The notes beneath the pieces are model-generated. The model worked only from the letters and a program-made list of their open reading frames with translations. It did no database searches and was not told the DNA's origin. A DNA stretch of 64,000 nt from Flavobacterium sp. Its GTDB lineage: Bacteria > Bacteroidota > Bacteroidia > Flavobacteriales > Flavobacteriaceae. Shown in pieces: positions 8,578 to 18,121 of this stretch. How positions within the stretch are numbered: position 1 is the stretch's first letter; every line of letters starts with the position of its first letter. The translations under genes were made by a program, and so were the position numbers. The stretch spans positions 62,001-126,000 of the forward strand of contig NZ_JAPZUB010000001.1 in the NCBI RefSeq assembly GCF_027533505.1. The letters are read 5' to 3'.

Positions 8578-9840
8578 ATGTCATTGACTTTATCAAAAAA
8601 TAAAATTCTACAGTTTTTATTCATTTTGTGTGTAGCAGTTCCTTATTTTAATAATTATGAACTTACTTTTTTCATTTGGTTTTTAACAGTTTCTCTTACT
8701 TTAAGAACTAATTATTCAATTAATATCATCAATCAAATTCTTTGTTTTTTGGGTATTATTATTATTTCTTTGGTTAGTAGTTTTTTTTATGAATTTACAG
8801 TTTATAATTTTATAAGAGATTTTACATATCTATTAAAACCAATATTTGGTCTACTTCTGGGATATCAAATATGTAAGAGATATTCAAATAATAATCCGTT
8901 ATATTTAATAATAAGAACTGGAGTTTTTTTAGCTATTCTTCATTTAATAATTGTTGCTTTTTCCTTTATTTTCCTTACCGTAAGAGATATTAACGGACTC
9001 AGATATTATGCTGGATACTTTAGTGATTTTGAAGTTTATGGGTTGGTATTTCTTTTTTTTAGTAAACAACTAGGAATTGAAATATCAGAATCCAAAAGAA
9101 AAAAGTATATTTTACTTTTAGCAGTTTCTTCAATGTTTTACCTTTCACGAACCAATTTCATCCAATTTGTACTCATGTTTATGGCCTTAAAAGGTTATTT
9201 TACTATCAATAAAAGAGCAATTACTGTACTTGCTACTTTTGCTGTAGCAACTATTTTACTTTATTCCGCAATTTTATATGTTAATCCCAAAAGAAATGGT
9301 CCTGGGATAGAGGCTTTTTTATATAAAGTTAAAATTGCGCCCACTGAACCATTTAAAACAAAAATAAATAAAGAGGATTATAAAGATTTTAATGATAATT
9401 ACAGATCTTTAGAAAATATTCTTACCATTAATCAAATGACAGCTGAAGATAAGTCTACTATCATTTTTGGTAAAGGAATGGGCTCAGAAGTTAAATTGCA
9501 TGCCGAAGTAATGTTAGACGGTGTTGTTTTTAGTAAAATTTCAATCCTTCACAATGGTTTTATGACCATTTTCTTAAAATCAGGATTGCTAGGCGTAGTG
9601 CTTTTGATATTAAGCATAGTATTACTTTATAGAAATTGCTTTTATCAGAATCCAATGTTTAAAAATATCAATTATTTTTTTATTGGAACTATTCTATTCT
9701 TGTTTATTTCCTATTGGGTTTTTATGGGTTTTTATTTTAAAGCAGATACAAAATCAATCCTTATAGGATTAATGATTGCTTATGTTGAAAACAAAAGAAG
9801 ACAACTAAAAGACAAGAAAATTTTAAGTCAAGATATTTAG
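8578..9840 (+). CDS. Wzy-type O-antigen polymerase-like membrane protein
   Basis: This is a 420-aa multi-pass protein with a large periplasmic loop (about residues 235-310) and a following HNGF segment then a glycine-rich helix (SGLLGVV). That is the layout of Wzy/O-antigen polymerase and ligase families. It directly follows the flippase, supporting Wzy-dependent assembly. It is very AT-rich: I count 14 G/C in the 60 bases 8581-8640. Its last 18 bases overlap the end of the convergent wecB gene. Wzy families are poorly conserved, so polymerase rather than ligase is inferred from context. Confidence 0.7.
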   Translation: MSLTLSKNKILQFLFILCVAVPYFNNYELTFFIWFLTVSLTLRTNYSINIINQILCFLGIIIISLVSSFFYEFTVYNFIRDFTYLLKPIFGLLLGYQICKRYSNNNPLYLIIRTGVFLAILHLIIVAFSFIFLTVRDINGLRYYAGYFSDFEVYGLVFLFFSKQLGIEISESKRKKYILLLAVSSMFYLSRTNFIQFVLMFMALKGYFTINKRAITVLATFAVATILLYSAILYVNPKRNGPGIEAFLYKVKIAPTEPFKTKINKEDYKDFNDNYRSLENILTINQMTAEDKSTIIFGKGMGSEVKLHAEVMLDGVVFSKISILHNGFMTIFLKSGLLGVVLLILSIVLLYRNCFYQNPMFKNINYFFIGTILFLFISYWVFMGFYFKADTKSILIGLMIAYVENKRRQLKDKKILSQDI

Positions 9841-10932
9841 TATTTTAACACTCGTTCTCCCATCACCATAAGGATTAGATGCCTTAGAAATACTCGAATA
9901 ATACTCAGAATCATTCAATAATCGAAGCGTTTCAGACACTATTTTTTCTTTGTTTGAGCCTACCAAAATTGCAGTTCCTGCTTCTATGCCTTCTGTTCTT
10001 TCGGTTACTTCGCGCAATACTAAAACGGGTTTTCCTAGACTTGGCGCTTCTTCTTGAATTCCGCCCGAATCAGTCAAAATAATACTGCTTTTGTTCATCA
10101 TCCAAATCAGTTCAGGATAATCCAATGGCGCAATCAATTTGATGTTGCTCGCAATGAGTTTCTGATGCGCAATTTCTTTGATATTGGGATTGAGATGAAC
10201 CGGATACACAATTTCAACAGAATCTGTATGTGAAGCAGCAATTTCGAGCAGCGAATCGCATATGGTCTCAAATGGTTTCCCGAAATTTTCTCTTCGATGG
10301 CACGTTACTAAGATTACTTTTTTATCAAAATTAATGTTTTTGAATTGTTCTAATAACGATTCCTCTGATGTTTCACGAATTGTGTTTAATCCTTTGAAAA
10401 GAGCATCAATAACCGTATTTCCAACTACAAAAACATTTTCAGTAATATTTTCTTTGAATAAATTAGCTCTAGAAGTTTCGGTTGGACAAAAATGATACGA
10501 AGCCAGTTTGGAAGTCAAAACCCGATTCATTTCTTCTGGAAAAGGCGAATGCATATCACCGCTTCTCAAGCCAGCTTCAATATGAATGACTTTTATTTTC
10601 TGATAAAAAGCCGCCAAAGACGATGCCAACACAGTAGTAGTGTCGCCTTGAACAAAAACATAATCAAACGATTCTTTCAGCAAAATTTCGTTGGTAATTC
10701 TCGAAATCAAATCGGCAGTTAGTTGATGAAGTGTTTGATTGGGTTTCATGATGTTCAAGTCGTAATCCACTTTTATCGAAAAAAAAGACAATACTTGATC
10801 CAACATTTCGCGGTGCTGAGCCGTAACTCCTACTTTTACTTCAAACCGTGAATCGTTTGAAAAACAATCAATTAGAGGAGCCATTTTTATAGCTTCAGGG
10901 CGCGTTCCAAAAAGGAATAATAGTTTTTTCAT
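9823..10932 (-). CDS. wecB: UDP-N-acetylglucosamine 2-epimerase (non-hydrolysing)
   Basis: This enzyme interconverts UDP-GlcNAc and UDP-ManNAc. The canonical signatures are all present: GTRPEAIK (9-16), QGDTTT with Asp97, HIEAGLRS with Glu119, FPEEMNR with Glu133/134, CHRREN with His212, and DSGGIQEEA. The length of 369 aa is typical. It is transcribed against the cluster and overlaps the end of the polymerase gene by 18 bases. No wecC-type dehydrogenase was seen in the window, so the ManNAc branch may be used directly or continued elsewhere. Confidence 0.93.
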   Translation of the reverse strand: MKKLLFLFGTRPEAIKMAPLIDCFSNDSRFEVKVGVTAQHREMLDQVLSFFSIKVDYDLNIMKPNQTLHQLTADLISRITNEILLKESFDYVFVQGDTTTVLASSLAAFYQKIKVIHIEAGLRSGDMHSPFPEEMNRVLTSKLASYHFCPTETSRANLFKENITENVFVVGNTVIDALFKGLNTIRETSEESLLEQFKNINFDKKVILVTCHRRENFGKPFETICDSLLEIAASHTDSVEIVYPVHLNPNIKEIAHQKLIASNIKLIAPLDYPELIWMMNKSSIILTDSGGIQEEAPSLGKPVLVLREVTERTEGIEAGTAILVGSNKEKIVSETLRLLNDSEYYSSISKASNPYGDGRTSVKILNILT

Positions 10933-10982
10933 AAGGTATAATTCCTGTAGTAAAATCAGGACGTAAAACTATTAATAAAAAC

Positions 10983-10990
10983 TATATTTG
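10983..10990 (+). promoter_or_regulatory. Candidate -7 element for the GT4 gene
   Basis: The sequence TATATTTG matches the Bacteroidota -7 consensus TAnnTTTG and lies 20 bases before the start codon at 11011. No clear TTG -33 element is found at the expected distance. Confidence 0.45.
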
Positions 10991-11010
10991 CAATTCATAT
11001 TTGAACTAAA

Positions 11011-12117
11011 ATGAAAGTACTTTTTCAGTCTAGGACCAATTTATTTGATGCGCCAGGTGGCGATATGGTGCAAATGATAAAAACCAAAGAGTTTCTAGAA
11101 AAACAAGGCATTCAAGTTGATATTTCTTTAGAATTTGAACCCGATTTGAAAGAGTATGATTTAGTACATCTGTTCAATCTAATGGAGCCACAAGACATTT
11201 ATCGGCAAATGATAAATGCTAAAAAACAGAACAAAAAAATTGCACTTTCCACTATTTATGGTTTGTATACCGAGTTTGAACGAAAAGCGCGAGGCGGACT
11301 TTTTCAAAAAATAGCCAACTTACTATCTCCGTATCAAATAGGATATATCAAGGTAATAATCAAACATTTCTTCGAAAAGAGATTCCACAAAGGAGTTGTC
11401 AAAATGCTGTTCAAAGGCTATTACGGAATGATGAAGGAAATTGTAAATAATACCAGTGTTTTTCTTCCCAATTCAGTATCAGAAATGAACCGTGTGGCAG
11501 ACGAATTCAAACTTAAAAACTACAATTTTGTGAGTATTCCCAACGCCATTGATCAATCAGTTTTTACTGAAAATGAAACCAACAAAGAAAATAAGTATTC
11601 CAAATACAAAGATTGTATCGTTTGTGCAGCCCGAATTGAAGGTCGAAAATCAACGCTCAATTTAGTTCGAGCATTAAAAGGCACCAATCATACTTTAGTA
11701 TTGGTGGGGAAAGAATCTCAAAATCAAAAAAAATATGTGGAGCAGGTTCATAAAGAAGCCGGAGAAAATGTGGTTTTTCTAGGAGCGATTCCACACGATG
11801 ATTTGAGAGATTTGTATAAAGTTGCCAAAGTTCATGCTTTAGTAAGCTGGATGGAAACACCAGGACTTTCTTCATTAGAAGCTGCCGCAATGGGATGCAA
11901 CATTGTGGTGACTAAAAAAGGTGACACTTACGATTACTTTGAAGATTATGCTTTTTATTGCGAGCCAGATGATATTAACTCCATTAAAATTGCCATTGAA
12001 AAAGCATTTGCATCACCGTTCAATCCTGAATTGAAAGAAAAAATACTCAAGAACTACATTTGGGAGAAAACAGCCGAAGAAACTATAAGAGGATATAAAA
12101 AAATACTTCAATCTTAG
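11011..12117 (+). CDS. GT4-type glycosyltransferase
   Basis: This is a 368-aa GT-B fold transferase. The N-terminal half begins with a strand followed by a GG-containing acceptor loop. The C-terminal half has the nucleotide-sugar-binding ETPGLSSLEAAAMG motif (about 287-300), the E-x7-E signature of family 4. No membrane segment is evident, so it probably acts on lipid-linked precursors at the inner face. It is a single forward gene between divergent wecB and the DUF1972-type transferase, and it carries its own candidate -7 element. Donor and linkage are unknown. Confidence 0.85.
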   Translation: MKVLFQSRTNLFDAPGGDMVQMIKTKEFLEKQGIQVDISLEFEPDLKEYDLVHLFNLMEPQDIYRQMINAKKQNKKIALSTIYGLYTEFERKARGGLFQKIANLLSPYQIGYIKVIIKHFFEKRFHKGVVKMLFKGYYGMMKEIVNNTSVFLPNSVSEMNRVADEFKLKNYNFVSIPNAIDQSVFTENETNKENKYSKYKDCIVCAARIEGRKSTLNLVRALKGTNHTLVLVGKESQNQKKYVEQVHKEAGENVVFLGAIPHDDLRDLYKVAKVHALVSWMETPGLSSLEAAAMGCNIVVTKKGDTYDYFEDYAFYCEPDDINSIKIAIEKAFASPFNPELKEKILKNYIWEKTAEETIRGYKKILQS

Positions 12118-12188
12118 AAAACTTTCATTTTCGACGGAAAATCTTAAAAACAAATCCGTACCCATCGCAAAAGTAATTTCAAAACACC

Positions 12189-12196
12189 TATTTTTG
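12189..12196 (+). promoter_or_regulatory. Candidate -7 element upstream of the DUF1972-type transferase
   Basis: TATTTTTG matches TAnnTTTG and ends 26 bases before the preferred ATG at 12223. A convincing -33 TTG is lacking. The 105-base gap before this gene otherwise holds only a weak AT-rich inverted repeat. Confidence 0.4.
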
Positions 12197-12222
12197 GAAC
12201 CTTGAAAAAGAAACTACAAAAA

Positions 12223-13323
12223 ATGAAAATAGCCATTCTTGGAACGCGCGGAATACCCAATTTTTATGGTGGTTTTGAACAATTTGCAGAATTTTTATCG
12301 GTTTATTTGGCCGAAAAAGGGCACGAAGTATACTGCTATAATTCGCATGATCATAAATTTCAAGAAAAAACCTTTCACGGCGTTCATATTATTCACCAAT
12401 ATGATCCCGAATATAAGTTGGGGACCTTCGGGCAATTTATTTACGATTATAATTGTATTCGTGATGCCCGAAAACGCAATTTTGATATCATCCTACAATT
12501 AGGGTACACCAGCAATTCGATTTGGTTTTTTTTACTACCCAAAAAGCCGATCATCATTACCAATATGGATGGTATTGAGTGGAAACGATCAAAATACAAC
12601 AAAGCGGTACAGCAGTTTTTAAAATTTGCCGAGCGGTTGGCTGCCATGAGTAGCGATTATTTGGTTTCCGATTCGTTAGGGATTCAAAAATTTTTGGAGC
12701 AACGTTACGGAAAAAAATCAACGTATATTGCTTACGGGGCCTATCCTTTTTCCAATCCAGATCCTTCTATTTTAACCGAATATCAGGTAGAATCCGGAGC
12801 CTATAATATGATTATGGCGCGTTTCGAACCCGAAAATAATTTCCAATTGGTTCTCGATGGAGTGGTTGAAAGCGGCGAAACGACTCCTATTTTGGTGGTG
12901 GGTAATCATCAAACGAAATACGGCGCTTATTTAAAAAATCGGTATGCTCAGTATCCACATATCCGATTTATGGGCGGTATTTACAATCTTTCTCACTTGA
13001 ACAATTTACGGTATCACTGCAATTTATATTTTCACGGGCATTCTGTGGGAGGTACCAATCCTTCCTTGTTGGAGGCCATGGCATCGCAAGCCTTAATTGC
13101 AGCTCACGACAATGATTTCAATAAAGGAGTGCTTCAAGAAAACGCCTTTTTCTTTTCTACCCCCAAAGAAGTCGCTCATATCCTCAAAACTGCCAAAAAA
13201 AGTGATACCTTGCACTATATAAAAAACAATTACGAGGCCATTGTAACACAGTTCAATTGGAGTAAAATTAATGGGGAATATTTACAATTATTTGAAGCTT
13301 GCATGGCAAAAGGAAAGCCATGA
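12223..13323 (+). CDS. DUF1972/GT4 glycosyltransferase, rhamnosyltransferase-like
   Basis: The product begins with the hallmark ILGTRGIPNFYGGFE, the acceptor loop of the DUF1972-type N-terminal domain found in putative rhamnosyltransferases (Cps2T/WchF-like). It continues into a GT4 C-terminal domain with GTNPSLLEAMAS near residues 276-287. Length is 366 aa from the ATG at 12223; an in-frame TTG at 12202 would add 7 residues before the conserved strand and is less likely. Because dTDP-rhamnose genes are nearby, rhamnose is a reasonable but unproven donor. The gene overlaps the following ligase-like gene by about 53 bases. Confidence 0.8.
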   Translation: MKIAILGTRGIPNFYGGFEQFAEFLSVYLAEKGHEVYCYNSHDHKFQEKTFHGVHIIHQYDPEYKLGTFGQFIYDYNCIRDARKRNFDIILQLGYTSNSIWFFLLPKKPIIITNMDGIEWKRSKYNKAVQQFLKFAERLAAMSSDYLVSDSLGIQKFLEQRYGKKSTYIAYGAYPFSNPDPSILTEYQVESGAYNMIMARFEPENNFQLVLDGVVESGETTPILVVGNHQTKYGAYLKNRYAQYPHIRFMGGIYNLSHLNNLRYHCNLYFHGHSVGGTNPSLLEAMASQALIAAHDNDFNKGVLQENAFFFSTPKEVAHILKTAKKSDTLHYIKNNYEAIVTQFNWSKINGEYLQLFEACMAKGKP

Positions 13324-14581
13324 TTTTCATCAAAATCCACTACCGTATTTTGTTTTACTTGTCGTTTTAACAATCCCTTTACCCCATATTTTCAGTAGTA
13401 TTGCCTCTATACTATGGGTGGTTTTAGCTTTGTTTTTGTACAAAAAAAGAACGCCAAAATGGAATCCCGCCTTGGTTTGGCCTTTGTTGTTGTATGTGGG
13501 ATTGGCGCTTTCTTATTTTTGGTCCATAGCTCCCTCAAACTCCCTTTCCGCGCTTACAAAGCAACTCCCGCTGCTTTTGTTCCCTTTGGTGTTTTTTATC
13601 CATAGCCAATGGACACCTGAGGCTGAAACAAAGATTAAAAACGGCTTAGCCTACGGGTATTCGGTTTTCGCAATTTTTTGGTTGTTTAAAGCACTAGTTC
13701 GATATTGTTTTACGGGAGATCAACGTGTGTTTTTCTATCATGATTTAGTGACAAACGATGTCAACGCAATTCATGTTTCCTTATATGTTGCGGTGGCGTT
13801 TTTTATTCTTCTTGAAAAGCAATTTCGCTCCTATTTGGAATGGGTTTTCATGGGGCTTTTAGGTCTTGTTATGGTCTTACTTTCTTCCAAAAATGTAATC
13901 ATTATCTTTTTGGGATTAGTTGTTATTCGGTGGATACAGCGGTACCGTCAAAGGGTAACCTTCCGAATAAAAATATTGGTTGGAGTAGCCGCTTTTGGGT
14001 TATTGTTTCTTTTTTCAGGAAAAATAATAGACCGATTCCGGTTGGAAGTAGTCTCAAATACAGGCCAAGAAACGATTAATCGTACTATTGGAGACGCTAC
14101 AAATAAGGTGTACAATGTTACGGTGTCACAAGCTTGGAATCAAACCACCTTTAAAGCCAATGACTTCTTTCCAGGCACGGCTTTACGCGTGTATCAAATT
14201 CGAATATTTTTCGAAATGATGCGCGAAGATGGCCAATGGTTTACGGGCTATGGCGCGAATGCAACTGACGAAAAAATTCGGCAAAAGCGAATTGAACATC
14301 AACTCTATGAAGGCTATGATGTATTTAATTTCCATAACCAATACATTCAATTTTTTGCAGAAATTGGAATCATTGGTTTTATTATTTGCATCATAATGGT
14401 GTTTGTAAATTTGAAAATTGCTATAAATCGAAAAGATTTCATTCATTTTTCTTTTGCAATTTTGATTATAAGTTTATTTTTGACAGAGTCATTTTTGGCA
14501 CGTCAACGCGGAGTAATTTATTTTACCCTCATGTATTGTTTATTCACGTCCTTTTCACCCAAAGGAAAATTAAAAAGTTGA
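13271..14581 (+). CDS. O-antigen ligase (WaaL)-like membrane protein
   Basis: This 436-aa protein has about ten membrane helices and a large periplasmic loop (roughly residues 255-355). The loop ends in [16 protein letters not shown], the conserved histidine and glycine pattern of the O-antigen ligase/polymerase family. The ATG at 13271 gives a 53-base overlap with the preceding transferase. A later start would shorten the N-terminus, but the first hydrophobic segment begins only near residue 25, so either is possible. It follows a transferase and precedes UDP-xylose synthase by 1 base, indicating a tight operon. Polymerase function is the alternative. Confidence 0.75.
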   Translation: MGNIYNYLKLAWQKESHDFHQNPLPYFVLLVVLTIPLPHIFSSIASILWVVLALFLYKKRTPKWNPALVWPLLLYVGLALSYFWSIAPSNSLSALTKQLPLLLFPLVFFIHSQWTPEAETKIKNGLAYGYSVFAIFWLFKALVRYCFTGDQRVFFYHDLVTNDVNAIHVSLYVAVAFFILLEKQFRSYLEWVFMGLLGLVMVLLSSKNVIIIFLGLVVIRWIQRYRQRVTFRIKILVGVAAFGLLFLFSGKIIDRFRLEVVSNTGQETINRTIGDATNKVYNVTVSQAWNQTTFKANDFFPGTALRVYQIRIFFEMMREDGQWFTGYGANATDEKIRQKRIEHQLYEGYDVFNFHNQYIQFFAEIGIIGFIICIIMVFVNLKIAINRKDFIHFSFAILIISLFLTESFLARQRGVIYFTLMYCLFTSFSPKGKLKS

Positions 14582-14582
14582 T

Positions 14583-15566
14583 ATGAAAAGAATTTTAATC
14601 ACCGGTGCAGCAGGATTTTTGGGCTCACATTTATGCGATCGTTTCTTAGCTGAAGGATACCATGTAATCGGAATGGATAATTTGATCACTGGCGATTTAA
14701 AGAATATTGAACACTTATTTAAAGAACAGCATTTTGAGTTTTATCATCATGATGTGACCAAGTTTGTTCACGTTCCTGGACATTTGGATTATATATTACA
14801 CTTTGCCTCACCCGCAAGCCCTATTGATTATTTAAAAATTCCAATTCAAACCTTAAAAGTAGGTTCTTTAGGAACGCACAACTTATTGGGTTTGGCTCGG
14901 GTAAAAAAAGCAAGAATTCTTATTGCATCTACTTCTGAAGTGTACGGCGATCCCTTGGTGCACCCGCAAACCGAAGATTATTATGGTAATGTAAATACCA
15001 TTGGTCCTCGGGGCGTGTATGACGAAGCCAAGCGTTTTCAGGAATCGATTACGATGGCGTATCATACGTTCCACGGCGTTGAAACCCGCATCGTGCGTAT
15101 TTTTAACACCTATGGTCCGCGCATGCGTTTGAACGATGGTCGTGTAATTCCTGCTTTTATTGGACAAGCTCTTCGCGGAGAGGATTTAACGGTGTTTGGG
15201 GATGGAAGTCAAACGCGCTCTTTTTGTTATGTGACCGATCAAGTGGAGGGTATATACCGATTGTTATTATCGGATTACAATATGCCAGTGAATATTGGTA
15301 ACCCAGATGAAATTACGATTCGCGATTTTGCAGAGGAAATCATAAAACTTACGGGTACTGAACAGAAAATTATTTATCATCCTCTCCCTGTCAACGATCC
15401 CTTACAACGACAACCGGATATTACCAAAGCCAAAGAAATTTTAGGCTGGGAACCTAAAGTAAGTCGTTCGGAAGGAATGAAACTCACCTATGCCTATTTC
15501 AAATCTTTGACTTCCGAAGAATTATTGCGTGAAGAACATAAAGATTTTAAAAATTATATTCATTAA
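14583..15566 (+). CDS. UDP-glucuronate decarboxylase (UDP-xylose synthase-like)
   Basis: This is an extended short-chain dehydrogenase of the UXS type, converting UDP-glucuronate to UDP-xylose with bound NAD. The motif GAAGFLG is at 8-14, TSEVYGDP near 118-124, and the catalytic pair at about Tyr146/Lys150 in VYDEAKR. The segment [10 protein letters not shown] just before it and the [13 protein letters not shown] block are highly typical of UXS. The length of 327 aa agrees. It starts 1 base after the ligase-like gene and is followed 12 bases later by the sugar transferase. The UDP-glucuronate supplier (Ugd) is not in the window. Confidence 0.88.
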   Translation: MKRILITGAAGFLGSHLCDRFLAEGYHVIGMDNLITGDLKNIEHLFKEQHFEFYHHDVTKFVHVPGHLDYILHFASPASPIDYLKIPIQTLKVGSLGTHNLLGLARVKKARILIASTSEVYGDPLVHPQTEDYYGNVNTIGPRGVYDEAKRFQESITMAYHTFHGVETRIVRIFNTYGPRMRLNDGRVIPAFIGQALRGEDLTVFGDGSQTRSFCYVTDQVEGIYRLLLSDYNMPVNIGNPDEITIRDFAEEIIKLTGTEQKIIYHPLPVNDPLQRQPDITKAKEILGWEPKVSRSEGMKLTYAYFKSLTSEELLREEHKDFKNYIH

Positions 15567-15578
15567 ACCTACCTAAAA

Positions 15579-16940
15579 GTGCATCATACAGGTCGGTATT
15601 CCAAATACATACGCCCCATAAGTATTCTACTAGATTTGCTAGTGGTCAATGCACTTAGTTTATATTTTTTTAGGGAGTTACGCGTTGATTTTTTGGTCTA
15701 TATTCCGTACCAAATTTTAGCGTGGTCTTTGATTGCGTTATTAGTACGATTTTACGAAGTTTATCGCTTTACAACGCCTGTTGAAATTATTTCCAAATTA
15801 TTGAAGCAATCCACCCTGTTTTTATTGTTGGTAATTGCTTTTTTTCCCTTTGCAAAAACAACAATTTTTAGCGGTAAAGCCATTGCCTGGCTGCTTTCGG
15901 TGAGTTTTGTTATTATTACAGGATTCAAATATTTTTTCTTTTATTACCTAAAAAAATACCGTCTATTAACACACAATAATTACCGTTCTGCAGTTATCAT
16001 CGGGTATACAACGGAAGCGTTGAATTTGAAAAAAATCTTTGAGACCCGCCAAGACTATGGCTATCGTTTTCTTGGCTTTTTTTCCGATAAAAAGCAAGGA
16101 CCAGAAGTTATAGGAAAAGTTGAGGAGCTAAAGGCCTTTGTTTTAGAAAAGAAGATCGATGAGATTTATTGCTCTTTGAATGAAATTTCCAATGAGAAAA
16201 TCAAAGAATTAGTACAATTTGCTGACGAGCATCGTAAAACGATTAAGTTCATCCCGGACACTAAAGAGATTTTATCCAAGAACTTGAAAATCGACTATTA
16301 TGAGCTCTTTCCTGTTTTATCGCTTCAAAAAACACAGTTACACGATCCTTTAATAAAGGGTTTTAAACGGGCTTTTGACATTATTTTTTCACTAATTGTA
16401 ATCGTATTTATCCTTTCATGGTTGACACCCATTATTGGCCTTCTAATTTTGATTGAATCCCGCGGCCCTATTTTTTTCAAACAAGGAAGGCCCGGTTTGG
16501 ATGAGAAAGAATTCTTTTGCTACAAGTTTCGATCCATGCATCAAAATGTCAATACTGAACAAGAAGCGTCTCGCAATGATCCCCGCGTGACGCGTATGGG
16601 ACGCTTTATGCGAAAAACGAGTATTGATGAATTACCTCAATTTTTTAATGTATTCCTAGGCGATATGTCCGTGGTTGGACCACGCCCACACCTTTGGTCA
16701 CAGAATAAAGCATATGCCAACAAAATTAAGAAGTACATGGTACGCTTATATGTAAAACCTGGTATAACCGGTTTGGCGCAGGTAAAAGGGTTCCGTGGAG
16801 AAATTGAAACCGACGAGGACATGATTAATCGGATCAAGTACGATGTATTTTATATTGAAAACTGGTCGTTTGTTTTAGATATTAAAATCATTGTCCAAAC
16901 CGTAATTAACATTTTTAAAGGCGAAGAAAAAGCCTACTAG
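15579..16940 (+). CDS. Polyprenyl-phosphate sugar-1-phosphate transferase (WbaP/WcaJ type)
   Basis: This initiating enzyme attaches the first sugar phosphate to undecaprenyl phosphate. Four N-terminal membrane helices (residues about 10-130) and a nucleotide-binding-like middle domain precede a fifth hydrophobic segment at about 265-290. The catalytic C-terminal domain has the KFRSM, KTSIDELPQ and VGPRPH blocks that define bacterial sugar transferases. The length of 453 aa fits the large PHPT subfamily. The start is a GTG, 12 bases after uxs; no better ATG exists. The last four bases form a CTAG shared with the stop codon of the convergent GT4 gene. Confidence 0.92.
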   Translation: MHHTGRYSKYIRPISILLDLLVVNALSLYFFRELRVDFLVYIPYQILAWSLIALLVRFYEVYRFTTPVEIISKLLKQSTLFLLLVIAFFPFAKTTIFSGKAIAWLLSVSFVIITGFKYFFFYYLKKYRLLTHNNYRSAVIIGYTTEALNLKKIFETRQDYGYRFLGFFSDKKQGPEVIGKVEELKAFVLEKKIDEIYCSLNEISNEKIKELVQFADEHRKTIKFIPDTKEILSKNLKIDYYELFPVLSLQKTQLHDPLIKGFKRAFDIIFSLIVIVFILSWLTPIIGLLILIESRGPIFFKQGRPGLDEKEFFCYKFRSMHQNVNTEQEASRNDPRVTRMGRFMRKTSIDELPQFFNVFLGDMSVVGPRPHLWSQNKAYANKIKKYMVRLYVKPGITGLAQVKGFRGEIETDEDMINRIKYDVFYIENWSFVLDIKIIVQTVINIFKGEEKAY

Positions 16941-18121
16941 AATACGCCTTGTGCGATTAAGTTTTTCACTTGTTTAACGACATCAAATTCCTTTTGCGCT
17001 TGTTCAAAAACGTTTGTTTTCATAGCCACCAAATCTGATTTATCCATCCTATTTATCGCTAAAAGTTGTTGTTGCATGGCCGTAAAATCTCCTACGGGTA
17101 CCACCCAACCCAATCCGTGATTTGCCACTATATTTTCACCTTCACCACCACCAAAGTAGAGAATGGGAAATCCTAAACTCCCGTATTCAAAAATTTTGGA
17201 GGGAACCGATCCATAAATACGTGTGGTCAAGGGGACAACCGCGATGTCAAAGGTTTTAAGCATTTCATGTAGTGCGTTGCGTTCCATCATCCCATGGAAA
17301 AATATCGGTTGCTGCGGATGGTTTTGTAAATAGGTCTCGATTTCTTTTTTCTCAGCACCATCTCCAAAAATGTGTAATTCAATTCGCGTTCCCACCAAGT
17401 CAAGTTCCCGACATAATTCATACACCCCTTGGGCAACGCCCAATAAACCGGCGTAGAATACTTTTACAGTGGGATTTGCTGAGGTTTGGAGTTCCAATTG
17501 ACGTATAGAATGATCGGGATAATTTCGATACAAATACCCCTGTTTGTCAGGGAAAATGGAATGGATATGATCCAAAATTTCCTGAGATTGTCCCAACAGT
17601 AACGTAGCTTTTTGATAAATAAAGCGCTCCATGAAAAGGGAAACTTTGTGCGAAAAAGACCCTGCTTTTAGCGCATTTAATTCAATAGCTGCCAAAGGCC
17701 ACAAATCGGAGACATTTAAGATGATTTTTTTTTGTTTGAGCGCTAAAATCGCCACCGAAAGAAAAGACAACAACAAGGGAGGCGATTGCACAATTACTTT
17801 TTTGGGTGTTTTTTTAAACAGTAAATACAGTACCAAAACGCTAGAAAACGAAAGTATCGACAGCAAGCGCTTGGCAATATTCTTACTGTTGCTTGGATAA
17901 ATCCAAAGGCGTTTCACCCGAATTCCTTTTTGGTTTTCTGTCACCGAAAATTTTCCTTTATATTCTGGAAACAATTCGCCTTTCGGATAATTCCCTAAGG
18001 GACAAAGCACGGTGACGGCATAGTTGTTCTTATGCAATTGCAAAGCCATTTGCTCAATCCGATTGGCAGCGGCCCCCTTTTCTGGCGGATAATAGTTGGA
18101 GACAATGAGTATTTCTTGCAT
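16937..18121 (-). CDS. GT4 glycosyltransferase, WbuB-like
   Basis: This 394-aa GT-B transferase begins ILIVSNYYPPEKGAAANR, the start typical of WbuB/WcaI-type enzymes. It contains a hydrophobic segment near residues 85-105, the NVSDLWP motif, and a C-terminal donor-binding region. I chose the ATG at 18121 because it forms a TAATG stop-start junction with the upstream epimerase gene; a GTG six codons earlier would overlap that gene. With the second WecB-like epimerase, the ORF6N protein and the CapK-like enzyme it forms a reverse-strand module closing the polysaccharide locus. Donor unknown. Confidence 0.85.
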   Translation of the reverse strand: MQEILIVSNYYPPEKGAAANRIEQMALQLHKNNYAVTVLCPLGNYPKGELFPEYKGKFSVTENQKGIRVKRLWIYPSNSKNIAKRLLSILSFSSVLVLYLLFKKTPKKVIVQSPPLLLSFLSVAILALKQKKIILNVSDLWPLAAIELNALKAGSFSHKVSLFMERFIYQKATLLLGQSQEILDHIHSIFPDKQGYLYRNYPDHSIRQLELQTSANPTVKVFYAGLLGVAQGVYELCRELDLVGTRIELHIFGDGAEKKEIETYLQNHPQQPIFFHGMMERNALHEMLKTFDIAVVPLTTRIYGSVPSKIFEYGSLGFPILYFGGGEGENIVANHGLGWVVPVGDFTAMQQQLLAINRMDKSDLVAMKTNVFEQAQKEFDVVKQVKNLIAQGVF

